A stretch of 64,000 bases of DNA from an uncultured Chitinophaga sp. GTDB lineage: Bacteria > Bacteroidota > Bacteroidia > Chitinophagales > Chitinophagaceae. Of this stretch, positions 52,897-62,372 are shown in pieces. The notes below the pieces were generated by a model. It did no database searches. It saw only the letters and a list, made by a program, of their open reading frames with translations, and was not told the origin of the DNA. Position 1 is the first letter of the stretch; each line of letters starts with the position of its first letter. The DNA lies in contig NZ_CABHOU010000072.1 in assembly GCF_902168175.1 (NCBI RefSeq), positions 1 through 64,000 of the forward strand, written 5' to 3'. The translations under genes and the position numbers were made by a program.

Positions 52897-54636
52897 CTAG
52901 AATGCCGACCGCCCGGTATTAATATCCGCCCTCACAAATGCCTTTTCGTACATCTTCTTTACCTTTTCGGCTTCACCCGTTTTCTTTTGCGCTTTCAGGC
53001 TGGCGTATAAGCCAGCTAACGACCACCCGTTGGAAGGATAGTTGTGCAGGTCTTCGCGGTAGTACCGTTCCGCTACGGCGGGCTGACCAGCATCGTTCAG
53101 CACCTGGCCAAGTACCTGGCGAACAGGGTGGTGCCAGTCGGCCGGTTCGTTGTAGTTCAGGGCATCTTCGAGTACGATGGCTTCCTTAAGCAGGGAAACG
53201 GCCTGGTCGGTTTGTTTGAGTTGCTCTGCAATGGCAGCGCTTAACACCTTGCCGGCAATTGCCATCAGGCTTTGCGGAGTGTTCAGGAAACCGGCGGAAA
53301 TATTTTTAAGGGTGGTATCGCTCTCTAATTGTTGCAGGGCGGCGAGGGAACGTTTGGCTTCCGGCAGGTTGCCCGTCTTGGCAAACGCAACACCGCGCGC
53401 ATAGTTCCACATGGCTGTTACGTATACCAGGTTATTTTCCGGGGCAGGGGTATTTATCAGTTCATTCCACTGGCCGAAACGTACCTGGGCGAACAGCGGG
53501 GTGGCATAAAAGTGTTGTAATCCAAACCCGAACGGACTTAACAATAAATCTGCAGGTACTTTTTCGCGCAACTCAAACGCCGTTTTGATGGCGGTAGCAC
53601 TGCGCCCTTCGAGGGTAGCGCATGCCCAGAGGAAATGATAATTATGAGGGTGATAGATAAGGGCGTAGAGTCCTTGTGAATTGCAGGCGGTGAGATAGGC
53701 CTGGTCGGCCTTAATCGACACCTCGTTCATATCGGAGCCTTTATCGTAATGCCCGGTCCTGATGTAAATATGTGAAGGCATGTGCAGCAGGTGCCCTGCG
53801 CCCGGCATCAGTTTTTGCAGCTTTTCGGCTGCGGCCAAACCACGTTCTGGTTTTTGGGAAGCTTCTACAGCATGAATGTAAAAGTGGTTGGCACCGGGGT
53901 GATCGGGCAATGTGGCCAGTACTTTTTCCAGCGGAAGTACGATATCCGGTGTCCATTCGTGTTCACTGCCATCCTTGGCCCAGTAATTCCAGGGGTGCTG
54001 GTCCATCACAGCTTCTGCATACAGGGAGGCGATATCGGGGTCGTTAGGGAACCGGGCATAGGCCTGTTTCATACCAGCGGTATATGCGGCGTCCAGTGCG
54101 GCGCGGTCCGTTGGGGCGGGGTCGCTGTAGCGCCGGGCGATAGCCTGTATCAGCGCTTTTTCTTTTGGACTGGCGGTAGAGGATTTATCTATGGCCTGCT
54201 GTACGGCGCTCATCACTTTTTTTACATCGGCCGCATCCATGGGGGCATTGATGTTGGGCCCCAGCGTAAGTGCCTGTCCCCAATAACCCATTGCACAGCC
54301 CGGATCTAAACGGTTTACTTCGGTAAAGGCGCGGTATGCTTCCATGTGATTAAATCCATAGTAGAGGCGCAAGCCCTGGTCGAAGAAGTATTGAGCATCT
54401 TTGTTGTTGGTGCTTACCGAAAAATGATAGTTACCCAGCCCGTCTAACCTCGGCGCAAACGGTTTGGTGCTGTCCATTTCCAGCATAGGCAGTTTACCGG
54501 CAGGCATACATCGCAGGAAGGTCCTGGGTAAACCGGCTTCCATAGTTGGAACAGCAATGAGTTTGTTCCTTTTAACGACGATAACCGTGAGCATGAAACC
54601 TAATAAAAAAACAGGAAGCAGCAGTAGCTTTTTCAT
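52897..54636 (-). CDS. TPR-repeat secreted protein
   Basis: A 579-residue protein with signal or anchor MKKLLLLPVFLLGFMLTVIVV. TPR-like helical pairs run through the chain (YFDQGLRLYYGFNHMEAYRAFTEVNRLDPGCAMGYWGQALTLGP, NHFYIHAVEASQKPERGLAAAEKLQKLMP, GWSLAGLYASLKAQKKTGEAEKVKKMYEKAF). The HLLHMPSHIYIRTGHY segment is common in a Bacteroidota family of tetratricopeptide proteins. No enzymatic motif. A lone gene on the minus strand. Confidence 0.82.
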   Translation of the reverse strand: MKKLLLLPVFLLGFMLTVIVVKRNKLIAVPTMEAGLPRTFLRCMPAGKLPMLEMDSTKPFAPRLDGLGNYHFSVSTNNKDAQYFFDQGLRLYYGFNHMEAYRAFTEVNRLDPGCAMGYWGQALTLGPNINAPMDAADVKKVMSAVQQAIDKSSTASPKEKALIQAIARRYSDPAPTDRAALDAAYTAGMKQAYARFPNDPDIASLYAEAVMDQHPWNYWAKDGSEHEWTPDIVLPLEKVLATLPDHPGANHFYIHAVEASQKPERGLAAAEKLQKLMPGAGHLLHMPSHIYIRTGHYDKGSDMNEVSIKADQAYLTACNSQGLYALIYHPHNYHFLWACATLEGRSATAIKTAFELREKVPADLLLSPFGFGLQHFYATPLFAQVRFGQWNELINTPAPENNLVYVTAMWNYARGVAFAKTGNLPEAKRSLAALQQLESDTTLKNISAGFLNTPQSLMAIAGKVLSAAIAEQLKQTDQAVSLLKEAIVLEDALNYNEPADWHHPVRQVLGQVLNDAGQPAVAERYYREDLHNYPSNGWSLAGLYASLKAQKKTGEAEKVKKMYEKAFVRADINTGRSAF

Positions 54637-54778
54637 ATGCAGATTTTTGGGAGTACAACAATAAAAGGCAAGGGCCGGAGAACAGGGAATGTTCAGGGGA
54701 TCGTAACAATATGCAAAAATAAGGTTTAGCCCGGTTAGCAGGGCAGATAGTTGTGTAAATAAACGGTAATAACCAGTG

Positions 54779-55009
54779 TTACAGCCATTTTTCTATGCCG
54801 GCTGCAATTTTCTGCAATAGGGGAACGTCGGGATGTTTATACTCCGGTGGCACAATCACGCGTAAGTTGTTTTCTTCATCGGGCTCAAAAGTTATTCTCA
54901 CCTCATCAACATACACATAAAAATGCGCGGTATAACCTACGAGAGCGGGTTGTACTTCGTACTGGCGTTCATTCCCTTTATGATCAATTGTAATAAAAAA
55001 TGCGTCCAT
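54779..55009 (-). CDS. Small hypothetical protein
   Basis: 76 residues from the ATG at 55009 (MDAFFITIDHKGNERQYEVQP); a TTG 9 bp upstream is less likely. Mostly beta-strand, cytosolic, ending in a helix (PLLQKIAAGIEKWL). No family known. It lies 14 bp after the DinB-like gene on the same strand, probably co-transcribed. Confidence 0.6.
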   Translation of the reverse strand: MDAFFITIDHKGNERQYEVQPALVGYTAHFYVYVDEVRITFEPDEENNLRVIVPPEYKHPDVPLLQKIAAGIEKWL

Positions 55010-55023
55010 GGCAGGCAAATATA

Positions 55024-55491
55024 CTATGCCGTGGCGTATTTATGCAATAGCACAATTTGCCCCATGTGGTAGGCAGCATGTTCCACAATGCCCTGGATAT
55101 AGTAATAGGAGGTATGCTGGGTATTGGGTACCAGTCCGTAGAGCTTTTCCTCAGGGTACACGCGCACGGTTTCGGTCATTAACTGAACGGAGTGTTCCAG
55201 GCGTTTAAGCGTATTTTGCCAGTTCTCGTCATTTGTATTTTCGGGCAGGTAAAAATCGGGTAAATCACCTTCCTGGTCGGGATCTTCGCCGCGCAGTTTA
55301 CGCATTACGTTCTGATGCCAGAAGATAAGGTGATTTACAATTTCCCAAATATTATTTGAACCATTAAACCTTCGCTGGGCCTGTTCGGGCGTAATGTCTG
55401 CCAGGTGTTCGAGCAGCGTTACATCCAGCCAGGGCTGACCGCTGTATAAATGTTCGAGGGCTTCAGATAGTACTATGTTGTGTGATGACAT
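55024..55491 (-). CDS. DinB-like four-helix metal-binding protein
   Basis: 155 residues from the ATG at 55491 (MSSHNIVLSEALEHLYSG). The DinB/DUF664 pattern: an opening helix, WEIVNHLIFWHQNVM with the first metal His, a central helix LKRLEHSVQLMTETVR, and HTSYYYIQGIVEHAAYHMGQIVLL with the second and third His. The family binds a divalent metal and has thiol-transferase-like members. The in-frame start at 55536 adds 15 non-homologous residues. Confidence 0.85.
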   Translation of the reverse strand: MSSHNIVLSEALEHLYSGQPWLDVTLLEHLADITPEQAQRRFNGSNNIWEIVNHLIFWHQNVMRKLRGEDPDQEGDLPDFYLPENTNDENWQNTLKRLEHSVQLMTETVRVYPEEKLYGLVPNTQHTSYYYIQGIVEHAAYHMGQIVLLHKYATA

Positions 55492-55577
55492 ACAAAGTTT
55501 TTTTATGTAGGGGTGATTATTCCGGGAAATCAACAATTAAGCCATAATCCCGTATTTTTAGAAAAATTAAACACGTT

Positions 55578-57215
55578 ATGGACCATCAGCAACTGGAAAT
55601 TAACAAAAACGAAGATAACATGCGTTTATTGGTGAGCACCATGAAACAGCGCTTCGCCGTAATTGAGCAGGGAGGTGGGAAAAAGAACCTCGAAAAAGTG
55701 AAACAACGCGGCAAATTGAATGCCCGCGAACGCATTAAGTACCTTATCGACAAAGAAAGCCAGTTTACTGAGATAGGCGCCTTTGCGGCTTACGAGCTTT
55801 ATGCTGAACATGGTGGCTGTCCCGCAGCTGGTACGGTAGCCGGATTAGGTTACATTGCCGGCCGCCAGTGTATGATCATTGCCAACGATATGACCGTTAA
55901 AGCCGGTGCCTGGTTTCCTTTAACCGGAAAAAAGAACCTGCGCCTGCAGGAAATAGCCATGGAAAATAAACTGCCGGTAATTTACCTCGTGGATAGCGCA
56001 GGTGTGTACCTGCCTATGCAGGACGAAATATTCCCTGATAAAGAACACTTCGGCCGCATCTTCCGTAACAACGCCCGTATGAGCGCTATGGGCATCACGC
56101 AAATTGCGGCGGTAATGGGCAGTTGCGTGGCAGGGGGCGCTTATCTCCCCATCATGAGTGATGAAGTGCTGATGGTAGAAGGCAACGGATCAATCTTCCT
56201 GGCTGGCCCATATCTTGTAAAAGCGGCTATTGGTGAAGATATAGATGCGGAAACACTGGGCGGAGCCGTTACTCATACAGAAATTTCGGGCATTGCCGAT
56301 TACCGTTTTAAAACGGATGAAGAATGCCTCGATCACATCAAAAAAATAGTAGGCAAACTTGGCAAGCCGGAAGACGCCGGTTTTGACCGCATAGCACCCG
56401 CACCGCCAGCAAAATCGCCAGAGGATATTTATGGCATTGTACCTGTTGATGGTAGTAAACCATATGATATGGTGGAAGTCATCCAGAGACTGGTCGATAA
56501 CTCTGAATTCGATCAATACAAAGAAGATTACGGAAAAAGTATTTTATGTGGTTATGCCCGTATCGAAGGCTGGGCTGTGGGCATTGTGGCCAATCAACGT
56601 AAAATAGTAAAGAACAAAAAAGGGGAGATGCAAATGGGCGGTGTGATTTACAACGACAGTGCCGATAAGGCCGCCCGCTTTATCATGAACTGCAATCAGA
56701 AAAAAATTCCGCTGGTATTTTTGCAGGATGTAACGGGCTTTATGGTAGGTAGCCGCAGCGAACATGCGGGTATCATTAAGGATGGCGCCAAACTCGTTAA
56801 TGCAGTGGCTAATTCGGTAGTGCCGAAAATTACTGTAATCGTTGGTAATTCTTATGGGGCGGGCAACTACGCAATGTGTGGTAAGGCATACGACCCTCGT
56901 TTTATTTACGCATGGCCTAATGCAAAAATTGCGGTAATGGGAGGGGAGCAGGCAGCGAAAACACTGTTGCAGATACAGGTGGCGTCATTGAAAGCGAAGA
57001 ACGAGATCATTACGCCGGAAGATGAGGCCAAACTGCTGAAAGACATTACAGATAAATATAACACTCAGACCACCCCTTATTATGCAGCAGCCAGGTTATG
57101 GGTAGATGCGATCATTGATCCGGGCGACACCCGTAAGATCATTGCCGAATCTTTAAAAGCGGCTAACCAGGCACCTGTGGAAGAGCCTTTCCGTACGGGC
57201 GTAATTCAGGTATAA
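55578..57215 (+). CDS. Acyl-CoA carboxylase, carboxyltransferase beta subunit
   Basis: A 545-residue biotin-dependent carboxyltransferase. Seen are KQRGKLNARERIKYLID, the acyl-CoA oxyanion region GGCPAAGTVAGLGYIAG, GSCVAGGAYLPIMSDE, LGGAVTHTEISGIADYRF, the second crotonase-like half QDVTGFMVGSRSEHAGIIKDGAK, SYGAGNYAMCGKAYDPRF and the end WPNAKIAVMGGEQAA. It matches methylcrotonyl- or propionyl-CoA carboxylase beta subunits in length. It would transfer CO2 from carboxybiotin to a branched or propionyl CoA. The alpha subunit is not in this window. Confidence 0.93.
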   Translation: MDHQQLEINKNEDNMRLLVSTMKQRFAVIEQGGGKKNLEKVKQRGKLNARERIKYLIDKESQFTEIGAFAAYELYAEHGGCPAAGTVAGLGYIAGRQCMIIANDMTVKAGAWFPLTGKKNLRLQEIAMENKLPVIYLVDSAGVYLPMQDEIFPDKEHFGRIFRNNARMSAMGITQIAAVMGSCVAGGAYLPIMSDEVLMVEGNGSIFLAGPYLVKAAIGEDIDAETLGGAVTHTEISGIADYRFKTDEECLDHIKKIVGKLGKPEDAGFDRIAPAPPAKSPEDIYGIVPVDGSKPYDMVEVIQRLVDNSEFDQYKEDYGKSILCGYARIEGWAVGIVANQRKIVKNKKGEMQMGGVIYNDSADKAARFIMNCNQKKIPLVFLQDVTGFMVGSRSEHAGIIKDGAKLVNAVANSVVPKITVIVGNSYGAGNYAMCGKAYDPRFIYAWPNAKIAVMGGEQAAKTLLQIQVASLKAKNEIITPEDEAKLLKDITDKYNTQTTPYYAAARLWVDAIIDPGDTRKIIAESLKAANQAPVEEPFRTGVIQV

Positions 57216-57235
57216 GGTTCTTAACGCTTTTCTAT

Positions 57236-57243
57236 TATTTTTG
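57236..57243 (+). promoter_or_regulatory. Likely -7 promoter box of rnhA
   Basis: TATTTTTG fits TAnnTTTG and lies 20 bp upstream of the TTG start of the RNase HI gene, which suggests a short leader. Confidence 0.45.
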
Positions 57244-57262
57244 CCCGCTTAACTCAGGAAAT

Positions 57263-57733
57263 TTGGCAAACCAGCAATTAGTAATTTATACAGATGGCTC
57301 CTCCAGGGGCAATCCCGGACCAGGCGGATATGGCGTAGTGATGTTGTGGGGCTCCGTCAGAAAGGAAATGTCGCAGGGATACCGCAAAACGACCAACAAC
57401 CGTATGGAATTGCTGGCCGTTATCGTGGCGCTGGAAGCGTTGAAGAAAGACGGCCAGGACATTGTGATTTATACCGACAGTCAGTACGTGGTGAACTCGG
57501 TAGAAAAGGGCTGGATATGGAACTGGGTGAAAATTGGCTTTAAGGATAAAAAGAATAAAGACTTGTGGCAGCGCTATATTCCTTTACACCGCAAGCACAA
57601 AATCCGTTTTGTTTGGGTGAAAGGACATGCTACCAATGCAGAAAACAATCGCTGCGATATACTGGCCACTGAAGCAGCCGACAGTGGTAATCACCTGATA
57701 GATGCCGGCTACGAAAGTGGCGAGGGCAATTAA
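57263..57733 (+). CDS. rnhA: Ribonuclease HI
   Basis: A 156-residue RNase H that degrades RNA in RNA-DNA hybrids. Catalytic acids: Asp in VIYTDGSSRGNPGPGGYG, Glu in NNRMELLAVIVAL, Asp in IVIYTDSQYVVN, and the final Asp in NNRCDILATEAA; His in WVKGHATNAENN. The start is TTG at 57263, since no ATG precedes the conserved first strand. Followed after 8 bp by the LD-carboxypeptidase gene, so co-transcribed. Confidence 0.93.
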   Translation: MANQQLVIYTDGSSRGNPGPGGYGVVMLWGSVRKEMSQGYRKTTNNRMELLAVIVALEALKKDGQDIVIYTDSQYVVNSVEKGWIWNWVKIGFKDKKNKDLWQRYIPLHRKHKIRFVWVKGHATNAENNRCDILATEAADSGNHLIDAGYESGEGN

Positions 57734-57741
57734 CTGACAAT

Positions 57742-58773
57742 ATGGACCGTAAGCACTTTCTATCATCTCTTATCACCGCAGGCGCCGCTATGCCAGCCCT
57801 GGGCGCAGTGAGCCGGTTAACGGAAGAAGATACAGCCACACCTTCTATACCGCGCTATTTGAAACAAGGCAGTGTAATAGGTATTACTTCGCCCGCAGGG
57901 TATATTACCCGCGAAGAAATAATGCCGTCAGTGAAGTTGATGGAAAGATGGGGCTTTAAAGTGCGCATTGGCGATACGATCGGTAAAAGAGATTTCACTT
58001 TTGGCGGCACCGACGATGAGCGTACCCGCGATATGCAGCAAATGCTCGACGATCCGGAGGTGGCTGCGATCATGTGTGCCCGTGGTGGTTATGGCTGCGC
58101 GCGTATCATTGACCGTCTTAATTTCCATAAGTTTAAATCACATCCCAAATGGGTGATCGGCTTCTCCGACATTACTGCCCTGCATAGCCACATCTACAGG
58201 CAGTTCGGTATTGCCAGTATCCATTCAAAAATGTGCAACAGTTTTCCCACCGATTTTGAAGCAGCCGATGGCATGATGCAGGAAACGATCCTCTCTATCC
58301 GCAATGCGTTGCTGGGAAACAAAATGCAATATATTACGCCGTCCGACCCGAAGAACCGCACAGGTTCCGGGCAGGGAATACTTGTAGGCGGCAACCTGTC
58401 CATGCTCGTGAGCGTGGCTGGTACTCCTTCCGAAATGAATACCAAAGGCAAAATCCTTTTCCTGGAAGAAGTAGGCGAATATCTCTACAGTCTCGACCGC
58501 ATGATGGGAAATCTCCAGCGTTCAGGTAAACTCAGTCAGCTCGAAGGACTTGTTATCGGTGGTTTTAACCGGACGAAACCTGATGATCCGGGCGAGGAGT
58601 TTGGCCGTACGCTGTACGATATTGTGTACGAAAAGGTAAAGGACTACAGGTATCCCGTATGCTTCAACTTCCCCGTTGGGCACCAGCGAAACAACTACGC
58701 GCTGAAATGCGGCGTACTGCATAAGTTGGAGGTCAATGCCGGTACGGTGAAACTCGAAGAAATCAGAAAGTAA
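57742..58773 (+). CDS. S66 family LD-carboxypeptidase
   Basis: A 343-residue muropeptide LD-carboxypeptidase-like protein. The start MDRKHFLSSLITAGAAMPALGA is a signal segment. The S66 core has GSVIGITSPAGYI, MCARGGYGCARIID, the nucleophile Ser in VIGFSDITALHSH, FLEEVGEYLYSLDRM (Glu) and PVGHQRNNYAL (His). It removes the terminal D-Ala from tetrapeptide stems during peptidoglycan recycling. The stop lies 1 bp before the end of the converging M28 gene. Confidence 0.92.
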   Translation: MDRKHFLSSLITAGAAMPALGAVSRLTEEDTATPSIPRYLKQGSVIGITSPAGYITREEIMPSVKLMERWGFKVRIGDTIGKRDFTFGGTDDERTRDMQQMLDDPEVAAIMCARGGYGCARIIDRLNFHKFKSHPKWVIGFSDITALHSHIYRQFGIASIHSKMCNSFPTDFEAADGMMQETILSIRNALLGNKMQYITPSDPKNRTGSGQGILVGGNLSMLVSVAGTPSEMNTKGKILFLEEVGEYLYSLDRMMGNLQRSGKLSQLEGLVIGGFNRTKPDDPGEEFGRTLYDIVYEKVKDYRYPVCFNFPVGHQRNNYALKCGVLHKLEVNAGTVKLEEIRK

Positions 58774-58774
58774 T

Positions 58775-60349
58775 TTACATTCCTCCCAAAGCCGGTCTGG
58801 CTTGCTCCTTACGCGGCAGTTGCTGATCGCGTTGCGCGGTATTGTAAACAAATGCCGCCACTATTACAGCGGCCTGTTTCAGGTCGTCGGCAGCCAGGTG
58901 ATCATAAGTATCCATATTGCTGTGGTGCGTACGCGTATTGTATTCCACCGGGTCTTGTATAAACTGGAAGCCAGGCAGACCTACGCCGTCAAAGGCCTGG
59001 TGGTCGGTGCCGCCAGTGTTGCGTAATGTTACCGTATTAGCGCCCAGGTCTTTAAATGGTTCGAGCCATGCGGTGAACAGTGGCTCGCAGGCTTTGTTGC
59101 CCTGCAAATAAATGCCACGTATTTTACCCGTTCCATTATCAAGATTAAAGTAACCGGAAAACTTTTCGTGGGCCGGTGTGGCAGTTGACGTAACCGGATT
59201 GCCGAATGTCTTTTTCACGTAGGCCCGTGATCCCAGCAATCCCTGTTCTTCGCCGCTCCACAAAGCAATACGGATGGTGCGGCGTGGTTTAACACCAATA
59301 GCTTTCAGTATACGAACGGCTTCCATCATTACAGCGCAGCCGGCGGCATTGTCTGTAGCGCCGGTAGCGCCCTGCCAGCTGTCGAGGTGGCCGCCTAACA
59401 TAACGATTTCATCTTTCAGTTTTGGATCGGTGCCGGGTATTTCAGCCAGTACGTTATAGCCCTGGGTATCGGCGGTCTGGAACTTCACCGCTACATCAAG
59501 GTCTACTTTTACCGGAATGCCTGCCTTTAACATTCTAACGATCGGCATATAGTCTTCGAGGGTAAGCGAAATATCCGTGAAGTTAGGCGGATCGGTGGCG
59601 CGATAAAGGCCGCCGCCCTGAACGAATATAGTTCCATCGTGGTTGCGGGTGCCGGTGCTTAAAACAGCGATAGCGCCTTCTGCTTCGGCCATTTTACGCA
59701 ATTCATTTAAAAACGGTACCTGTCCGCGTGCCTGGTTACGCGCCTGTTCCATACGCCGGCGTTGTGCAGCGGTATCTGGTGGCGTGGTGTTAGCTGCCAC
59801 CGGTTCCTGCATTTGCAGCAGTTGTTCATCCGTAAAACGTACTGCATCGGCTTTAAAACTCTGGGTATATACATCGTTACGGTCCGTAATGAGGACTTTT
59901 CCTTTTAGTTTGCCTTTCAGTGAAGCTGTATAGGTCGAATCGCTGTCTGTAAGCAATAATACTTCGGCCGATCTGGGGCCGCTGGTACCTGCCGTCCAGG
60001 CCTTCGGGAAAGCGATGAGCGGGCGGTAGTATGGGGCGGTGAGAGCGAGGTAAGACTTCTGCAAATCCCATCCTTTACCGAATTCGCCCCAGGCCTCCTG
60101 TTTTGCATTTACCAGGCCCCAGTCTTTCAGTTGTTTAACCGCATAACCGGCGGCACGTTTGTAACCGGTACTGGCAGTAAGTCTTGGGCCGCTAACATCG
60201 GTTAGCTGAAATGCGATGTTCATGACCTGCGAGCGTTCGAGGCCTTCCTCGCGTATCCGGGTCATTACCCGGGCGTCTGGTTTTTCCTGTGCGGGTGCTG
60301 TGAATGGGAGTACAAACAGCATAAGGGTAATTGGGTATTTTAATAGCAT
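58775..60349 (-). CDS. M28 family metallopeptidase (PA-domain aminopeptidase)
   Basis: A 524-residue secreted zinc peptidase; signal MLLKYPITLMLFVLPFTAPAQ. A PA-like insert lies at about 150-250, then the M28 core: GGHLDSWQGATGATDNAAG (metal His and bridging Asp), WSGEEQGLLGS (catalytic and metal Glu), IRGIYLQGNKACEP, and the last His in THHSNMDTYDHL. Likely an exported aminopeptidase of broad specificity. A single gene whose 5' side faces a repeat-rich gap. Confidence 0.92.
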   Translation of the reverse strand: MLLKYPITLMLFVLPFTAPAQEKPDARVMTRIREEGLERSQVMNIAFQLTDVSGPRLTASTGYKRAAGYAVKQLKDWGLVNAKQEAWGEFGKGWDLQKSYLALTAPYYRPLIAFPKAWTAGTSGPRSAEVLLLTDSDSTYTASLKGKLKGKVLITDRNDVYTQSFKADAVRFTDEQLLQMQEPVAANTTPPDTAAQRRRMEQARNQARGQVPFLNELRKMAEAEGAIAVLSTGTRNHDGTIFVQGGGLYRATDPPNFTDISLTLEDYMPIVRMLKAGIPVKVDLDVAVKFQTADTQGYNVLAEIPGTDPKLKDEIVMLGGHLDSWQGATGATDNAAGCAVMMEAVRILKAIGVKPRRTIRIALWSGEEQGLLGSRAYVKKTFGNPVTSTATPAHEKFSGYFNLDNGTGKIRGIYLQGNKACEPLFTAWLEPFKDLGANTVTLRNTGGTDHQAFDGVGLPGFQFIQDPVEYNTRTHHSNMDTYDHLAADDLKQAAVIVAAFVYNTAQRDQQLPRKEQARPALGGM

Positions 60350-60983
60350 AAGGGGAGTTTGATAGTAGTAATATAAAGATAATTTCCGGTAATAACTGCT
60401 ACTGACGTGGGTTTGCAGTTAACGTTCACTACTGTATAGCCGGATTTGATATAGGATGGCAGGTAGATGGAAGGAGGATGACAGGTAGATGGAACCAGAA
60501 ACGATACAGAAACGATACAGAAACGATATAGCGGAGATATAGAAACGATATAGCGGCGATATACAACATTCACATCGTGGCCGTATACGAGGTTGATCTT
60601 TAATTACTTATGAGCGTATAAAATGAAGTTTGATATAGCGGGGATATACAACTTCGTGTAGTTGGTTGATTATCAATGAACTATTTTTTCATTATGTTAA
60701 ATAGGATGGTGTGTATACCGCATGGCGTAGGAGAGCTGCTGCGGAGGAGATCGACCTTTAAGTTTTTAGATCGGTGTATACATCGCCGCAGTACAAGAGC
60801 TAAACATTGCCCAATGTTGTTACTGCAGTTGAAGAGTGTGACACAACGGCGGCTTAATAGTAATACCAATGCCGGTTTCCCAAAAAAAGTTATTCAGTAA
60901 TACTACGCAGCACGATAAATCATAATTTCCGCTGAAACGTGTTTCGCCACTTCGCCCTTACTTTGTATCATCAAAATTAGGAT
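60350..60983 (+). other. 634-bp gap without genes, containing an 11-bp tandem array
   Basis: Nothing here codes convincingly in either strand; short open stretches are compositional. It contains the 60496-60561 array, a pair of 22-bp-spaced CAGGTAGATGG words at about 60470 and 60492, and one more array-like unit at 60636-60646. The rest is AT-rich leader of the glycosyltransferase gene. TTACTTTGTAT about 20 bp before its ATG is a possible -7 box. Confidence 0.5.
60496..60561. repeat. Six 11-bp tandem units
   Basis: Three CAGAAACGATA, then TAGCGGAGATA, TAGAAACGATA and TAGCGGCGATA, all exactly 11 bp and in phase. Every unit ends in GATA. The word TAGCGGSGATATACAAC occurs at the array end (60551-60567) and again at 60636-60652. 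Confidence 0.85.
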
Positions 60984-62321
60984 ATGCCTGCAACACCCCA
61001 AGCCCCCAAAATTCTCTTCGCCAATGTGCCTTTCGATGGGCATTTCAGCCCGCTTACGGGACTGGCCATGCACCTGGTAAATAAAGGATATGATGTTCGC
61101 TGGTACAGCGGCCTTTGCCACGAACGAAAGATTGCCGAAATGGGTATTCCCATGTACCCGTTCAAACGTGCGCTGGAACTGAATCAGCACAATACGGACG
61201 AACTGTTCCCGGAACGGAAAAAGATCAAAGGAAAAATGGCGAAACTGAAATTCGACATTAACCGTTTTATTGACCGTGCGCCTGAGTATTACGAAGACAT
61301 CCGCGAGATACACGGTACGTTTTCGTTCGACATATTGATTTGCGACGTGGTATTTACGGGTGCGGCACTGATTAAAGAACTGATGGACGTGCCTGTACTA
61401 GCAATAGGCGTGGTGCCTTTAAGTGAATCGTCGCGCGACCTGCCGCCTTCGGGAATGGCCATGTTACCGGCGAAGAACAGAATGGAGCGTTTGAAACATG
61501 CGGTGTTGCGGTATGTGTCCAGGCGGTTTATTTTTAACGATGGACTTAAACGGCTGAACAGTATTTACGCGCACTATCAACTACCGCCATACAAAGGAGT
61601 GTTGCTCGATGTAATGTGTAAAAAGGCCGACCTGTTGCTGCAAAGCGGCACGCCGGGGTTCGAGTATAAAAGAAGCGATTTGGGTAACAATGTCCGTTTT
61701 ATTGGGCCCCTGCTGCCTTACTGCTCCAAAGCGCCCAGACCTTTCACCGCGCAGGGCCGCCTGATGTTGTACGATAAAGTGATACTGGTAACACAGGGCA
61801 CTGTGGAAAAAGACCCGGAGAAACTGCTGGTCCCCACGCTGGAGGCTTTTAAAGATACTGCCTACATGGTGGTGGCCACTACCGGAGGTTTTAATACCGA
61901 AGAACTGCGTAAACGCTTTCCCCAAAAGAACATCCTGATCGAAGACTTTATCGATTTTGACCAGATTATGCCGCTGGCGCATGTGTATGTAACCAATGGC
62001 GGTTACGGAGGGGTCATGCTTTCTGTTAAACACAGGCTGCCTATGGTGGTAGCGGGTGAGCATGAAGGTAAAAACGAGATTAACGCCAGGGTAGGGTATT
62101 TCGGTTTGGGCGTTAACCTGCGCACCGAAGCGCCCGACCCGCAACAGGTACGCGCGGCGGTAGAAAATGTGTTGCAGGATACCAGCTACCGCAACAGCGT
62201 GGCGGTACTGGCTAAAGAGTTCCTGGGGTACGAACCGGCAAAAGCGACCGAACGGTATGTGAAGGCTTTACTGCATATGCGCCGCCGTGACCAGGAGATA
62301 AGGCGGCTACTGGTAAAATAA
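60984..62321 (+). CDS. GT1-family glycosyltransferase (MGT/UGT-like)
   Basis: A 445-residue UDP-sugar-type transferase. The N-terminal acceptor domain begins KILFANVPFDGHFSPLTGLAMHL, the usual G-H-P position being G-H-S/P. The C-terminal donor domain has VILVTQGTVEKDPEKLL, IEDFIDFDQIMPLAHVYVTNGGYGGVMLSVKHRLPMVV and GLGVNL. The donor motif is divergent but clear (HVYVTNGGYGG in place of HCGWNS). The acceptor is unknown; possibilities are macrolides, flavonoids or lipids. A terminator follows. Confidence 0.87.
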   Translation: MPATPQAPKILFANVPFDGHFSPLTGLAMHLVNKGYDVRWYSGLCHERKIAEMGIPMYPFKRALELNQHNTDELFPERKKIKGKMAKLKFDINRFIDRAPEYYEDIREIHGTFSFDILICDVVFTGAALIKELMDVPVLAIGVVPLSESSRDLPPSGMAMLPAKNRMERLKHAVLRYVSRRFIFNDGLKRLNSIYAHYQLPPYKGVLLDVMCKKADLLLQSGTPGFEYKRSDLGNNVRFIGPLLPYCSKAPRPFTAQGRLMLYDKVILVTQGTVEKDPEKLLVPTLEAFKDTAYMVVATTGGFNTEELRKRFPQKNILIEDFIDFDQIMPLAHVYVTNGGYGGVMLSVKHRLPMVVAGEHEGKNEINARVGYFGLGVNLRTEAPDPQQVRAAVENVLQDTSYRNSVAVLAKEFLGYEPAKATERYVKALLHMRRRDQEIRRLLVK

Positions 62322-62344
62322 ACAGGGCTTATCGCGTCCATATT

Positions 62345-62372
62345 GCCGGGAAATGTAGTTCCCGGCATTTTT
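62345..62372 (+). terminator. Terminator of the glycosyltransferase gene
   Basis: GCCGGGAA-ATGTAG-TTCCCGGC followed by ATTTTT, 24 bp after the stop codon. Confidence 0.85.

Noticed and set aside
60496-60561. Tandem array considered as a CRISPR
   Set aside because: Units are 11 bp without spacers and there are no cas genes; no CRISPR array was seen elsewhere in the window.
60340-60573. 77-codon minus-strand frame containing YRRYIVSISPLYRF
   Set aside because: It is the translation of the 11-bp tandem array; repetition keeps the frame open.
60676-60900. 74-codon plus-strand frame before the glycosyltransferase gene
   Set aside because: No coding character, and its minus-strand shadow is equally open.
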